Shown here in pieces: positions 8,144 to 15,972 of a stretch of DNA of 30,047 nt (positions are counted from its first letter, which is position 1; each line of letters opens with the position of its first letter). Source of the stretch: F1-20-MAGs119 sp041164425. Lineage in GTDB: Bacteria > Actinomycetota > Acidimicrobiia > Acidimicrobiales > Ilumatobacteraceae. The notes beneath the pieces were generated by a model, which saw only the letters and a program-made list of their open reading frames with translations, did not search any database and was not told the DNA's origin. The stretch is taken from contig JBEAPO010000123.1 in NCBI GenBank assembly GCA_041164425.1, positions 1 through 30,047 on the forward strand, written 5' to 3'. Position numbers and translations under genes: made by a program.

Positions 8144-8189
8144 CCGATGCCCGCACGGTCGTACTTTGGTTCCGTGGTCGGGCGAGGGG

Positions 8190-8201
8190 TAGCGTCGTCT
8201 C
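8190..8201 (+). promoter_or_regulatory. Leaderless promoter for the cysteine-cluster gene
   Basis: TAGCGT at 8190-8195 is 6 nt before GTG 8202. TTGGTT at 8166-8171 is a plausible -35 with an 18-nt spacer. No Shine-Dalgarno sequence is present. Confidence 0.5.
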
Positions 8202-8942
8202 GTGTCGAAATCATCTGAAATACATGATTGGGTGAGTTTCGAAGATCCAGAAGGTGGTCGCATGTGGATCTTCGACGCGTCCTACTTCCTCAGCAACTGG
8301 AAGTGCATCTACGGAGAAGGCTGCAAGGGCATCCACGAAACTGACACGACCGACCTCATGCAGGGATGTTGCAGCTTCGGTGCTCACTTCATCGACAAAG
8401 ACGACGAAAAGACCGTTGTTCGCAGTTCACGGCGCCTCACCGCCAAGAACTGGCAGAACAAGGCGCGTGCGGCGAAATTGGGTTGGCTCACCCAAGAGCG
8501 CGATGGAACTCCGAAGACTCGGGTCGTCGATGGCGCGTGCGTGTTCCTGAACAAGCCCGGTTTCGAAGGCGGAACCGGTTGTGCTCTCCACATCGGTGCG
8601 ACGGAAGCCGGCGAGCGTCCGATGGATTGGAAGCCCGATGTGTGCTGGCAGGTTCCGGTGCGTCTACAAGAAACCACAGACGAAGACGGGCACATCGTCA
8701 CCTTTGTGCGCGAGTGGAAACGTCGCGACTGGGGTGACGGCGGCCACGAATTCCATTGGTGGTGCACCGCCGACAAGGGCGCCTTCGTCGGAAAGGATCC
8801 AACCTACAAGTACCTGAAGGACGAGCTGACAGAACTCGTCGGGGCGAAGGTCTACGGCATGCTCGTGAAGGAACTCGAAAAGCGCGTGACCACGGTGGCC
8901 GCACATCCCGTCACCTTGACGAGCAAACCCCGCAAGAAGTGA
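8202..8942 (+). CDS. Cysteine-cluster protein resembling the YkgJ/DUF3109 pattern, 246 aa
   Basis: Soluble protein with eight cysteines at residues 35, 41, 56, 57, 113, 127, 148 and 188. They sit in WKCIYGEGCKGI, QGCCSFGAHF, GACVFLNKPG, GTGCALH and KPDVCWQVPVR. The order C...C...CC...C-x-F-L...C-x-L-H...KPxxCxxxPxR is the layout of the YkgJ/DUF3109 cysteine cluster thought to bind zinc or iron, so a metal or Fe-S site is likely. I do not know its biochemical role. An acidic/aromatic stretch (RRDWGDGGHEFHWWC) near the end may add ligands. It is a single gene divergent from glcD and convergent with bipA, with an 18-nt gap. The start is set by the leaderless -10. Confidence 0.72.
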   Translation: MSKSSEIHDWVSFEDPEGGRMWIFDASYFLSNWKCIYGEGCKGIHETDTTDLMQGCCSFGAHFIDKDDEKTVVRSSRRLTAKNWQNKARAAKLGWLTQERDGTPKTRVVDGACVFLNKPGFEGGTGCALHIGATEAGERPMDWKPDVCWQVPVRLQETTDEDGHIVTFVREWKRRDWGDGGHEFHWWCTADKGAFVGKDPTYKYLKDELTELVGAKVYGMLVKELEKRVTTVAAHPVTLTSKPRKK

Positions 8943-8960
8943 TTCCCCGCGGAGCAGATC

Positions 8961-10790
8961 TCACTGCGAGCGTTTGAACGCCCGTCGGCGGTCTTCGAGA
9001 CCTAGCAAGCGCTTGCGAATGCGAAGTGCTGCGGGAGTCACCTCGACGAGTTCGTCGTCGGCGATCCACTCGAGTGCACTCTCGAGCGTGTGAATCACGG
9101 GTGCAGCGAGCTTGACGCCTTCGTCGTGGCTGTGGGTGCGGATGTTCGTCTTTTCTTTCGCGCGCACGGCATTCACGACCATTTCATCGCTGCGTGAATT
9201 CTCGCCGACGACCATGCCCTCGTAGACCTCTTCGCCGGGCGAGACGAAGAGGGTGCCGCGAAGCTGAAGGTTGTCGAGCGCGTACGCCGTCACCTTTCCC
9301 GTTCGGTCGGAGATCATCGCGGCTCCGGTTCGGTGCGGAAGTTCGCCGACCCACGGCGTCCACCCGACGAGACGCATGTGGATGAGGGCCGTACCTCGGG
9401 TCTCGGTGATCACCTGTGAGCGGAAGCCGATGAGGCCGCGGGACGGAGCCTCGAATCCGACGAGCGTGCGTCCGACATCGCCGGGCCTGATGTCGGTTAC
9501 ACGACCCTTTCGCGGTGCGAGGGCCTGAGTAACCGCCCCGACGTGCTCGTCGGGAACGTCGACTGTTCCCTCTTCGAGGGGTTCATGACGGCGACCATCG
9601 ATTTCCTTGGTCACCACCTCCGGGCGGCTGACCTGCATCTCGTAGCCCTCGCGACGCATATTCTCGATGAGAACCGCCAACTGCAATTCACCGCGACCGG
9701 ACACCTCGATGACTTCGGGCGAGTCGGTGGGGGCGATACGAATCGAAACGTTGCCGAGAATCTCGCGTTCGAGACGGTCGCGCAAGTGGCGACTTGTGAG
9801 GAATTTGCCCTCGCGTCCCGCCATCGGAGAAGTGTTGACGCCGAAGCTCATGCGGATCACCGGATCATCGACCACCAGTCTCGGCAGAGGCGACGGGGTT
9901 TCGACGCTCGTGAGCGTGTCCCCCACCTCGATTTCGGGGATCCCGGAGACAACGAACAAGTCACCCGCTTCGACACTTTCGACCTCGACACGGCCGATTC
10001 CGCGGAACACCTGCAAGGTGGTGATCCGCCTGCGCAACATCGGTGTCAGGTCTGTGTCGGTCGGGCGCTGGCACACGGCAACCGTTTCACCCTTCCGCAA
10101 CGTTCCCGAATAGACGCGTCCGATACCGAGACGACCGAGGTAATCCGAGGCATCGAGGTTGGTGACCAATGCCCGCAGGACGCCGTCGGAGTCACTCTTC
10201 GGCTCGGGAAGGGCGAGCATGCAATCGAGCAAGGGCTCGAGGGTCGCATCTGCGTTGGGCATCCCGACGCCGAGCACCGAGCGCCCCTCGCGTGCCACGG
10301 CACTGACGACCTGGAATGACAGTTGATCGTCGTTGCGCGCAAGATCGAGGAACAACTGCTCGACCTCGCCCAAGACTTCTTCCGCGCGTGCATCTTGTCG
10401 GTCGACCTTGTTCAGCACGACAACGGCCGGAAGATTCGCCTCCATTGCCTTGGAGAGCACGTACCTCGTCTGGGGCAGCGGACCCTCTGCTGCATCGACC
10501 AAGAGCACGATGCCATCGACGATGTGCAGCGCGCGCTCCACTTCGCCGCCGAAGTCGGCGTGGCCGGGCGTGTCGACGAGATTGATGCTCACGCCCTTGT
10601 AGGTGATCTGTGCAGCCTTGGCCAGGATCGTGATGCCGCGTTCGCGTTCTTGGTCATTCGAGTCCATGACTCGGTCAACGACATGCTGGTGCGCGGCGAA
10701 GGTGCCAGTACCGCGCAAAAGTGAGTCGACAAGGGTGGTCTTGCCATGGTCGACGTGCGCGACGAGAGCGATGTTACGACGGGGGGTCAT
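8961..10790 (-). CDS. typA: Ribosome-associated GTPase BipA/TypA
   Basis: Translational GTPase of the EF-G/LepA class that binds the 70S ribosome and is linked to 50S assembly and stress or cold growth. The G1 motif is AHVDHGKTT at the N-terminus, the switch II motif is DTPGHADFGGEV, and the G4 motif is NKVDR. The effector loop is DSNDQERERGITI. Domain II and the EF-G-like domains III and V follow. The BipA-specific C-terminal domain has GLIGFRSQVITETRGTALIH and EKTNIRTHSHDEGVKL. ATG 10790 gives 609 aa, matching the family. The upstream extension is basic, overlaps the preceding gene and is not conserved-looking. It lies 34 nt downstream of the DUF3073-like gene and is probably co-transcribed with it. 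Confidence 0.95.
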   Translation of the reverse strand: MTPRRNIALVAHVDHGKTTLVDSLLRGTGTFAAHQHVVDRVMDSNDQERERGITILAKAAQITYKGVSINLVDTPGHADFGGEVERALHIVDGIVLLVDAAEGPLPQTRYVLSKAMEANLPAVVVLNKVDRQDARAEEVLGEVEQLFLDLARNDDQLSFQVVSAVAREGRSVLGVGMPNADATLEPLLDCMLALPEPKSDSDGVLRALVTNLDASDYLGRLGIGRVYSGTLRKGETVAVCQRPTDTDLTPMLRRRITTLQVFRGIGRVEVESVEAGDLFVVSGIPEIEVGDTLTSVETPSPLPRLVVDDPVIRMSFGVNTSPMAGREGKFLTSRHLRDRLEREILGNVSIRIAPTDSPEVIEVSGRGELQLAVLIENMRREGYEMQVSRPEVVTKEIDGRRHEPLEEGTVDVPDEHVGAVTQALAPRKGRVTDIRPGDVGRTLVGFEAPSRGLIGFRSQVITETRGTALIHMRLVGWTPWVGELPHRTGAAMISDRTGKVTAYALDNLQLRGTLFVSPGEEVYEGMVVGENSRSDEMVVNAVRAKEKTNIRTHSHDEGVKLAAPVIHTLESALEWIADDELVEVTPAALRIRKRLLGLEDRRRAFKRSQ

Positions 10791-10824
10791 GTTGGTGGAG
10801 TGGGACGGCCGAAAGGGCTGATCG

Positions 10825-11019
10825 TCAGGACTCGTCCTCTTCGTCTTCCTCTTCGTCATCGTCGAAGGTCACGCCGTACTTCTCCGCGATCGCGGCGTAT
10901 TCATCGTCCTCGGAACGCTGGCGCGACTGCGAGCCACCGAAACCGAGATCTGCGGCACTGGGGCCGGCCTGCTTCAACTTGCGCGCTTCTTCGAAGCGAC
11001 GATGACGACCCTTTTTCAC
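10825..11019 (-). CDS. Small basic/acidic DUF3073-like protein, 64 aa
   Basis: The N-terminus is strongly basic (KKGRHRRFEEARKLKQ). It is followed by a short neutral segment, then DDEYAAIAEKYG, and ends in an acidic run of Asp and Glu. This plan (basic RxRxxxEARKLK, then a Y-A-x-x-A-x-K-Y helix, then acidic tail) resembles the small actinobacterial DUF3073 proteins, whose function is unknown. GTG 11019 is preferred because GGAG lies 7 nt upstream. The frame extends 19 codons further, but that part lies over a hairpin and looks non-coding. It precedes bipA by 34 nt. Confidence 0.65.
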   Translation of the reverse strand: MKKGRHRRFEEARKLKQAGPSAADLGFGGSQSRQRSEDDEYAAIAEKYGVTFDDDEEEDEEDES

Positions 11020-11091
11020 GTGAGGGCTCCGAACTTCTTCGCAATGGGCCCGGACGCTGCCCGTCCGGGGTAACAACGGAGGTCAAGCCTA
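11020..11091 (-). promoter_or_regulatory. Promoter and hairpin-containing leader of the DUF3073-like gene
   Basis: Minus-strand TAGGCT (11091-11086) is a candidate -10, giving a leader of about 60 nt. The leader holds a perfect 7-bp GC-rich hairpin (CCCGGAC/GTCCGGG, 11049-11069, 7-nt loop) and GGAG 7 nt before GTG 11019. The hairpin has no T-tract. It could be a leader element or an imperfect terminator for the upstream RNase D gene. Confidence 0.35.
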
Positions 11092-11119
11092 CAGCGAAGG
11101 TGCGCCAAAAAGCGGGTTT

Positions 11120-12268
11120 TCAGCCCCGCAGAAGGCGCAGACCACCCGCACCGTCGAAGGCGATGCCGGCAGTGCCGGCCACGAGAGCGGCGAGATCGCG
11201 ACCGACGAGGTCGTTGCGCCAGCCCTCCCGAAGACGGGCAGCGGGGGTCCCGCGGAGGAAGTCGATGATGTCGGCGCGCGTGCCGAGAATCGCGGTTTCA
11301 ATCCGCTCACGCGCTGCGACTTCACTGATCCACGCGGATATCAATGTCGCTGCCGGTCGCAGATCGCGGTCGAATTCCTCGACGTCACTCTTCGGAAATG
11401 GAACGTCGAGATCGCGACCACGATCGACGGCATCAAGAATTTCACGAGCGATCGAGCCCTTGGTGTAGCGACCGTCGACCCCACGTGACTGGGCCAATTC
11501 GTCGATGGTTCGCGGTGCACGTTGGGCGATCCCAAGCAGCGCCAGGTCGGCGAGAACGTGGCGCACGGGAATGTTCTGCCGCTGTGCGCGTTCTTCGCGC
11601 CACTGCGCCACCGACTGGGCCACTCCCCTCGCTCGAGGTTTCAGCGTCTTCACGTCCTTGACCCTGAGCCAAGCGACGGTCGGGTCGACGAGCGATGACG
11701 GCCGCTCGACCAGCTCTCGACAGGCTTCTGCGGCCCACGCCGCACGTCCACTTTCGTCCAATTGTCGCGTGATCGACTCGTGAAGCGCCGGCAGAAACTT
11801 CACGTCGGCCGCGGCGTACGTTTTCTGGTCGTCGGAGAGTGGTCGGCGCAGCCAGTCCGTCAGGCGATCGCCCTTGGGCAGCGCGAATCCCATCTCGCGT
11901 TGAACGAGTGCCGACAACGACGGTGTGCTGTAGCCGATGAAGCCCGCGGCGATCTGAGTGTCGAAGATCGTCCGAAAGCGAGTTCCGCACGTCAGCTGGA
12001 GAACATCGAGGTCTTGCTGGGCGGCGTGAAGAATCACCAGAGCGTCGTTGTCGAAGAGCGTTGCAACAATGGCGAGGTCGACCGTGGTGGGGTCGATGAG
12101 AAAGATCTCCCCTTCGACATTGATCTGAATGAGCGCCAACTGGGGAAAGTACGTGCGCTCACGATGAAACTCGGTGTCGAGGCAGTACGACTCGACTGCA
12201 CTGAGGCGCCGCGCGAGGTCTTCGACACCCTTGCGGTTGTCGACCCAAGCACCGGCCTCTTCGCTCAA
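11120..12268 (-). CDS. rnd: Ribonuclease D-like 3'-5' exoribonuclease with HRDC domain
   Basis: DEDDy-type exonuclease expected to trim the 3' ends of tRNA precursors or other structured RNAs. The first motif is YCLDTEFHRERTYFP (Asp31 and Glu33), the second is HAAQQDLDVL, and the third is TYAAADVKFL with the Y-x-x-x-D signature. An HRDC helical domain follows (about residues 195-280: VAWLRVKDVKTL, REERAQRQNIPVRHVL, TIDELAQSRG), then a further C-terminal helical region. The start is TTG 12268, which overlaps the rhodanese stop as TTGA and gives 382 aa. No ATG or GTG lies between the overlap and the conserved core. The neighbours suggest transcription with the rhodanese gene. Confidence 0.87.
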   Translation of the reverse strand: MSEEAGAWVDNRKGVEDLARRLSAVESYCLDTEFHRERTYFPQLALIQINVEGEIFLIDPTTVDLAIVATLFDNDALVILHAAQQDLDVLQLTCGTRFRTIFDTQIAAGFIGYSTPSLSALVQREMGFALPKGDRLTDWLRRPLSDDQKTYAAADVKFLPALHESITRQLDESGRAAWAAEACRELVERPSSLVDPTVAWLRVKDVKTLKPRARGVAQSVAQWREERAQRQNIPVRHVLADLALLGIAQRAPRTIDELAQSRGVDGRYTKGSIAREILDAVDRGRDLDVPFPKSDVEEFDRDLRPAATLISAWISEVAARERIETAILGTRADIIDFLRGTPAARLREGWRNDLVGRDLAALVAGTAGIAFDGAGGLRLLRG

Positions 12269-12588
12269 CTCGGTGACTCGCCCGCGACGACGTCGAAACC
12301 CGAGGCAATCCAAGCGCCGGTTCCACCTGCGATGTTGACGACGGTCTTGCCGAAGCCCTCGAGGTACTCGCAAGCGCGCATACTGCGTCCACCCGCCTGG
12401 CAAATGACGTAGACGGTCGCCGAATCGGGGAAGGCGTCGACGTTGTTGGTAAGGACAGACAAAGGTACGGAGACGGCTCCGGGTACGTGACCCGAGACGT
12501 ATTCATCGGTCTCGCGGACGTCGACGATGACGCAACCCTTCGAAAGTTCTGATTTCAGTTCGGCAACGGAGACTTCGGGAATCGACAT
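12265..12588 (-). CDS. Rhodanese-domain protein (sulfurtransferase)
   Basis: Single-domain rhodanese of 107 aa. It has the usual VIVDVRETDEYVSGHVPGA segment and the catalytic loop CQAGGRS (persulfide-forming Cys in CxxxGRS form), then the NIAGGTGAW element. It transfers sulfur from a donor such as thiosulfate or a carrier persulfide; the physiological acceptor cannot be read from sequence. ATG 12588 has TAGTCT 8 nt upstream and no Shine-Dalgarno sequence. Its stop overlaps the TTG start of the RNase D gene, so the two are likely coupled. Confidence 0.9.
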   Translation of the reverse strand: MSIPEVSVAELKSELSKGCVIVDVRETDEYVSGHVPGAVSVPLSVLTNNVDAFPDSATVYVICQAGGRSMRACEYLEGFGKTVVNIAGGTGAWIASGFDVVAGESPS

Positions 12589-12602
12589 CGGACACGAGAC
12601 TA
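12589..12602 (-). promoter_or_regulatory. Near-leaderless promoter for rhodanese-rnd
   Basis: Minus-strand TAGTCT (12602-12597) ends 8 nt before ATG 12588. It lies in the 24-nt gap after the mobA-like gene, suggesting a separate start of transcription. Confidence 0.4.
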
Positions 12603-12612
12603 TCGGCAGCGA

Positions 12613-13182
12613 TCAATCGGGTCTGAGGTCGGGGGTGTTCACATCGATGAGTTCGTTGTGCGGTACTTCGACAGCCTCGACCGGACACAGCTGCAGGAGA
12701 ACCTGAACGGCGGTCACCGACTCGGCATTTGCGGCAACGGCCGGTACCAAGGGGGCCGGTACGGCGGCAAACACCCAGTGCAATCTGTCGGCTGCGGCGA
12801 CGGCGACGGTCGGCCTCTCCGAGACCACTGAGCGGCGGGCGCAATCTCGCACGGCGCGAAGTGAACGAGCAGTGACACCCAGCATGTCGACGGCGATGAA
12901 CACCAGGTCCTCGTCGTGCGCCGCGGCGAAACGGGCGAGGCATCCGATCGAATGTGCGGGCCCCGGGTCTGCCACCGTGTCGGGGACGACTTCACAATGC
13001 GCCGGAACGTCAGGGCGCCAGTCGTTGGCGACGGATACCGCGACGGTGTCCCCCGATTCCAAAACGTCCTCGAGAAGGGCGAGACAGTGACCAAGAAAAG
13101 TTGTCTCGCCGAAAGGTGCGGTCGCTTTTGGCTGGCCGTAACGGGTGCCCCTGCCCCCGGCAAGTACCGCCCACACGGTCAT
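12613..13182 (-). CDS. mobA: MobA-like nucleotidyltransferase (molybdenum cofactor guanylyltransferase)
   Basis: NTP-transferase of the MobA/GT-A fold, expected to attach GMP to molybdopterin. The N-terminus shows VLAGGRGTRYGQPKATAPFG, the glycine-rich nucleotide loop with the conserved Lys. Next come PDTVADPGPAHSIGCL and the metal-binding Asp region VFIAVDMLG. The C-terminus has the family motif IDVNTPDL. ATG 13182 gives 189 aa. The open frame runs further up into DUF3151 coding sequence and is discarded. It starts 4 nt after the DUF3151 stop, so they form an operon. No molybdoenzyme or moa/moe genes are in the window, so another NTP-transferase role is possible. Confidence 0.8.
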   Translation of the reverse strand: MTVWAVLAGGRGTRYGQPKATAPFGETTFLGHCLALLEDVLESGDTVAVSVANDWRPDVPAHCEVVPDTVADPGPAHSIGCLARFAAAHDEDLVFIAVDMLGVTARSLRAVRDCARRSVVSERPTVAVAAADRLHWVFAAVPAPLVPAVAANAESVTAVQVLLQLCPVEAVEVPHNELIDVNTPDLRPD

Positions 13183-13186
13183 CGCA

Positions 13187-13642
13187 TCATCCGAGGAGAG
13201 CTGCGATGGATCGCGCCTCGTCCGAAGGTACGCCCGCTGGGTCGAGTTGGAGCAGGAAGAGCCGGCATCGCTCGTCCTCGTCGGCTTCACCGAAGGCCGC
13301 GGCGCTCATTTGAAGCCCGAGCAAGCAGCGCAGGAAGCCGAGATTGCCCGGATGTGACCAGCGTACGAATCCGGAACCGCGCCATCCGTTGGCCCGCAAA
13401 GCGTCGAGTCCACGGTGGTACCCCACACGAAAGGTCGCGTATCGCTCGACGTCGGAGCCGGCGCTCATCCCACACGCCCACCAGACGAGTGAGCTGCGCG
13501 GGGCCAGGCGCACCGCGCTCCGACGTGCGTCCTCGTTCGGTGAGCCGAGCAATTGGGAGACGAGATGTTGCACCTCGGGCGACTCGGCGGGAAGCCGGGT
13601 TTCGGGTGGTCCCGACTGTGAGAGCGAGATGTTGGATGACAC
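13187..13642 (-). CDS. DUF3151 family protein
   Basis: 151-aa protein matching the actinobacterial DUF3151 family. Characteristic segments are SSLVWWACGM, YATFRVGYHRGLDALRANGWRG, FVRWSHPGNLGFLRCLLGL, FGEADEDERCRLFLLQLDP. Function is unknown. The invariant-looking GYHRGLDALRxNGW motif suggests a small helical fold. GTG 13642 has TAGGGT 6 nt upstream (leaderless spacing). It is the first gene of the DUF3151-mobA pair. Confidence 0.88.
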   Translation of the reverse strand: MSSNISLSQSGPPETRLPAESPEVQHLVSQLLGSPNEDARRSAVRLAPRSSLVWWACGMSAGSDVERYATFRVGYHRGLDALRANGWRGSGFVRWSHPGNLGFLRCLLGLQMSAAAFGEADEDERCRLFLLQLDPAGVPSDEARSIAALLG

Positions 13643-13654
13643 GCCAAGACCCTA
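13643..13654 (-). promoter_or_regulatory. Leaderless promoter for DUF3151-mobA
   Basis: Minus-strand TAGGGT (13654-13649) is exactly 6 nt before GTG 13642. A weak AGGG overlaps the box, but the spacing favours initiation at the GTG. Confidence 0.5.
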
Positions 13655-13709
13655 GTTGCCCGTGGTGCGGAGAGGTCTTGGCATCCCCGGGACGGCTTCA
13701 GACGGCGAA

Positions 13710-13721
13710 TAACGTTGAAGC
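13710..13721 (+). promoter_or_regulatory. Leaderless promoter for the 107-aa membrane protein
   Basis: TAACGT at 13710-13715 is 6 nt before GTG 13722. No Shine-Dalgarno sequence. It faces away from the DUF3151 promoter in the same 79-nt gap. Confidence 0.5.
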
Positions 13722-14045
13722 GTGCCCACCCAGTCGCTCGTACAGGCGCTAGACCTCAACCAAGCAAAAAACGGTTCGCTGGTTGCGATCATCGTGTGCG
13801 TCGCGGTGATCCTGCTCGTGTTGAAGTTCATTTCGTCGCTTGTCGTGCGATTGGTTCTCTCGGTTGTTTTCGCCGTGCTCGGGGTGGTCGTCTACTCGCA
13901 GAGGGCATCGTTGGTCGATTGCGCAGAAAAGATCACGGCGTCGGTTTCAGGCGAGACAGTGGCTCCTGCCGCGAATGCCGTGTCCTGCACCTTCTTTGGC
14001 CGTGACGTGACGATCTCGCTCGACAATCCGCTTCCGACCGGCTGA
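13722..14045 (+). CDS. Small membrane protein of unknown function, 107 aa
   Basis: Two hydrophobic segments lie at about residues 20-38 (SLVAIIVCVAVILLVLKF) and 40-58 (VVRLVLSVVFAVLGVVVY). The only charged residues between them are Lys35 and Arg43. A 48-residue polar tail follows with two cysteines (Cys67 and Cys89) that could pair if the tail is outside the membrane. No family recognised. GTG 13722 is set by the -10 box at leaderless spacing. The following histidine phosphatase has its own -10, so this may be a single-gene unit. Confidence 0.6.
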   Translation: MPTQSLVQALDLNQAKNGSLVAIIVCVAVILLVLKFISSLVVRLVLSVVFAVLGVVVYSQRASLVDCAEKITASVSGETVAPAANAVSCTFFGRDVTISLDNPLPTG

Positions 14046-14095
14046 GCCGTACCTTGCTCATCGCTCTGGGGCGGGCGGGATACGCGTTGTTCGCT

Positions 14096-14110
14096 TAGAG
14101 TCGGGTCGCC
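14096..14110 (+). promoter_or_regulatory. Near-leaderless promoter for the histidine phosphatase
   Basis: TAGAGT at 14096-14101 ends 9 nt before ATG 14111. No Shine-Dalgarno sequence. Slightly longer spacing than the 6-nt cases. Confidence 0.35.
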
Positions 14111-14734
14111 ATGGAACTCTTGATCATCCGACATGCCCTACCCGTTCGCCGTGAGCTCGACTCAGGCGTCGCCGATCCCCAGTTGTCGGACGACGGCCTT
14201 GCGCAGGCCGAACGACTCGCCGAGTACCTCTCGTCCGAAAAGATCCATGCGGTGTACGCCAGCCCGCTGCGCCGGGCGCAACAGACGGCCGCGCCGTTGG
14301 CGCGAAGCCAGGGTGTCGAGATTGTCACCGTCGACGACGTGGCCGAATGGGATCGCAATTCGAGTGAATACGTTCCGGTCGAAGAGCTGAAAGCCGCCAA
14401 CGATCCGCGCTGGCAGGCGATGCTGCGAGGCGAATGGAATGTTCACGAGGAGAGTCCCGACGAATTCAACAAACGTTGTGTCATGGCAATCGAACAGATG
14501 ATTGCCGCTCATTCGGGCGAAACCATTGCCGTGGTGTGTCACGGCGGGGTCATCAACGCTTATCTCGTCCACGTTCTTGGCCTGACGGTGAACGTGCAGG
14601 GATTCTTCTACCCGAACTACACGTCCATTCACCGTGTGGCTGCGGCACGTAGCGGCGAGCGGTCGATCGTGACCATCAACGAGACGTCTCATCTGCGCAA
14701 CTCGGGTCTGCCGATGGGGCTCTTCCAGAAGTAG
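14111..14734 (+). CDS. Histidine phosphatase family protein (phosphoglycerate-mutase-like)
   Basis: Phosphatase of the RHG superfamily. The N-terminal phosphohistidine motif is LLIIRHALPV; the usual RHG is RHA here. LSDDG and the SPLRRAQQTA segment follow. The second catalytic His is in VVCHGGVINAYL. At 207 aa it is in the range of broad-specificity phosphatases and alpha-ribazole or sugar phosphatases. The substrate is unknown. A distinctive acidic/aromatic insertion (EWDRNSSEYVPVEEL, RGEWNVHEESPDEF) forms the lid region. It is followed after 2 nt by the M18 aminopeptidase, so the two are co-transcribed. Confidence 0.88.
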   Translation: MELLIIRHALPVRRELDSGVADPQLSDDGLAQAERLAEYLSSEKIHAVYASPLRRAQQTAAPLARSQGVEIVTVDDVAEWDRNSSEYVPVEELKAANDPRWQAMLRGEWNVHEESPDEFNKRCVMAIEQMIAAHSGETIAVVCHGGVINAYLVHVLGLTVNVQGFFYPNYTSIHRVAAARSGERSIVTINETSHLRNSGLPMGLFQK

Positions 14735-14736
14735 CG

Positions 14737-15972
14737 ATGGCCGACACCGACGACCTCCTCGCGTTTCTCGACGAATCACCTTCGCCATACCACGCAGTCG
14801 CTGCGTCGGTTTCCCGGCTCGAGGCGGCAGGGTTCGGTCACGCGTCCTTTCTGGGGGCCGTGAACGAACATTTTCTCCGGGCGAAGGGCGTGGTGACCCT
14901 CGGCGGCGCACTCATCGCGTGGTCGTGGCCAACCGACTCCGAACTTCTCGGTGCCCTGATCGTCGGTGCGCACACGGATTCGCCCTGCCTGCGCCTGAAG
15001 CCGCGGCCCGATTCGACATCGGCGGGTATGTCGATGATGGAAGTCGAGGTTTACGGCGGGGCGCTGTTGAACTCCTGGCTCGACCGCGACTTGGGTTTGG
15101 CGGGCGTCGTGCATTCCGCTGAAGGAGTCGCTCGACTGGTCGAAGTGCGTCGCCCGGTGGCCCGAATCCCCCAGTTGGCGATTCATCTCGACCGGGACGT
15201 CAACGACAAAGGGTTGCTCCTCAACCGCCAGACGCATCTTCGTCCGCTGTGGGGCACCGAGGGCGGCGATGTGCTCGCAATGCTCGACGTTGACGTCGAC
15301 GAGACCTTCGACGTCGTGTTGTTCGATACGACGCCCGCGCGATATGTCGGATTTGACGGCGATTTCATCGCCTCCGGCCGGATCGACAACCTCGTCTCGT
15401 GCTGGGCGGGTGTCGATGCGCTTCGTCGCCACGTCGCGCCACGCCCGATGATCCTGTGTCTGTTCGATCATGAAGAAGTGGGCTCAGAAAGCACGACCGG
15501 AGCCGCCGGGCCGATGCTCGAGAATATCCTCGCGGAGTTGCTGCGTGTTCGTGGTCTCGCCGACGAACGATTCGCTTTCCTGCGACACTCGCTCTGCATC
15601 TCCGCCGACAACGCCCACGGTCTCCACCCGAACTATCCCGAGCGACACGACCCGAACCACGCCCCGCTCGTCAACCGGGGGCCGGCGTTGAAGCGGAACG
15701 CGAACCAACGCTACGCAACTTCCGCCAACGGGGCGTCGATCATGCGTCGGGTCGCCCGCGAGGCCGGCGTGCACCTTCAGGACTTCGTCTCGAACAATTC
15801 GATGCCCTGCGGAAGCACGATCGGGCCGATCACGGCAACACGCTTGGGTATCGAGACCGTCGACATCGGTGTTCCGCAGTTGGCCATGCATTCGGCACGT
15901 GAAACCTGTGGCGCGCGGGATCCCGCCGCGCTTCGCGACCTGATAGTTGCGGCTTCGACGGCGAACTACTGA
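14737..15972 (+). CDS. apeB: M18 family aminopeptidase
   Basis: Dinuclear-zinc aminopeptidase of the aspartyl-aminopeptidase family, a cytosolic enzyme releasing N-terminal residues. It has normal length, 411 aa. Zinc ligands and surrounding motifs are in order: VGAHTDSPCLRLKP, YGGALLNSWLDRDLGLAG, GRIDNLVSCWAGV, FDHEEVGSESTTGA, SADNAHGLHPNYPERHDPNH and the final His in VPQLAMHSARETCG. ATG 14737 lies 2 nt after the phosphatase stop. It converges on plsC with a 7-nt overlap of the two stop regions. Confidence 0.94.
   Translation: MADTDDLLAFLDESPSPYHAVAASVSRLEAAGFGHASFLGAVNEHFLRAKGVVTLGGALIAWSWPTDSELLGALIVGAHTDSPCLRLKPRPDSTSAGMSMMEVEVYGGALLNSWLDRDLGLAGVVHSAEGVARLVEVRRPVARIPQLAIHLDRDVNDKGLLLNRQTHLRPLWGTEGGDVLAMLDVDVDETFDVVLFDTTPARYVGFDGDFIASGRIDNLVSCWAGVDALRRHVAPRPMILCLFDHEEVGSESTTGAAGPMLENILAELLRVRGLADERFAFLRHSLCISADNAHGLHPNYPERHDPNHAPLVNRGPALKRNANQRYATSANGASIMRRVAREAGVHLQDFVSNNSMPCGSTIGPITATRLGIETVDIGVPQLAMHSARETCGARDPAALRDLIVAASTANY

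Noticed and set aside
8110..8214. Longer glcD start at 8214
   Set aside because: The extra 35 residues are low-complexity and overlap the start and -10 of the divergent gene. A Shine-Dalgarno sequence fits ATG 8109.
10791..10859. Longer typA start at 10859
   Set aside because: The extension (basic, MTKRKTKR...) overlaps the preceding small gene, and BipA proteins normally begin just before the G1 motif.
12916..13752. 278-aa open frame on the plus strand
   Set aside because: It lies opposite mobA and DUF3151 and is Arg/Pro-rich with no domain. It also crosses a promoter region.
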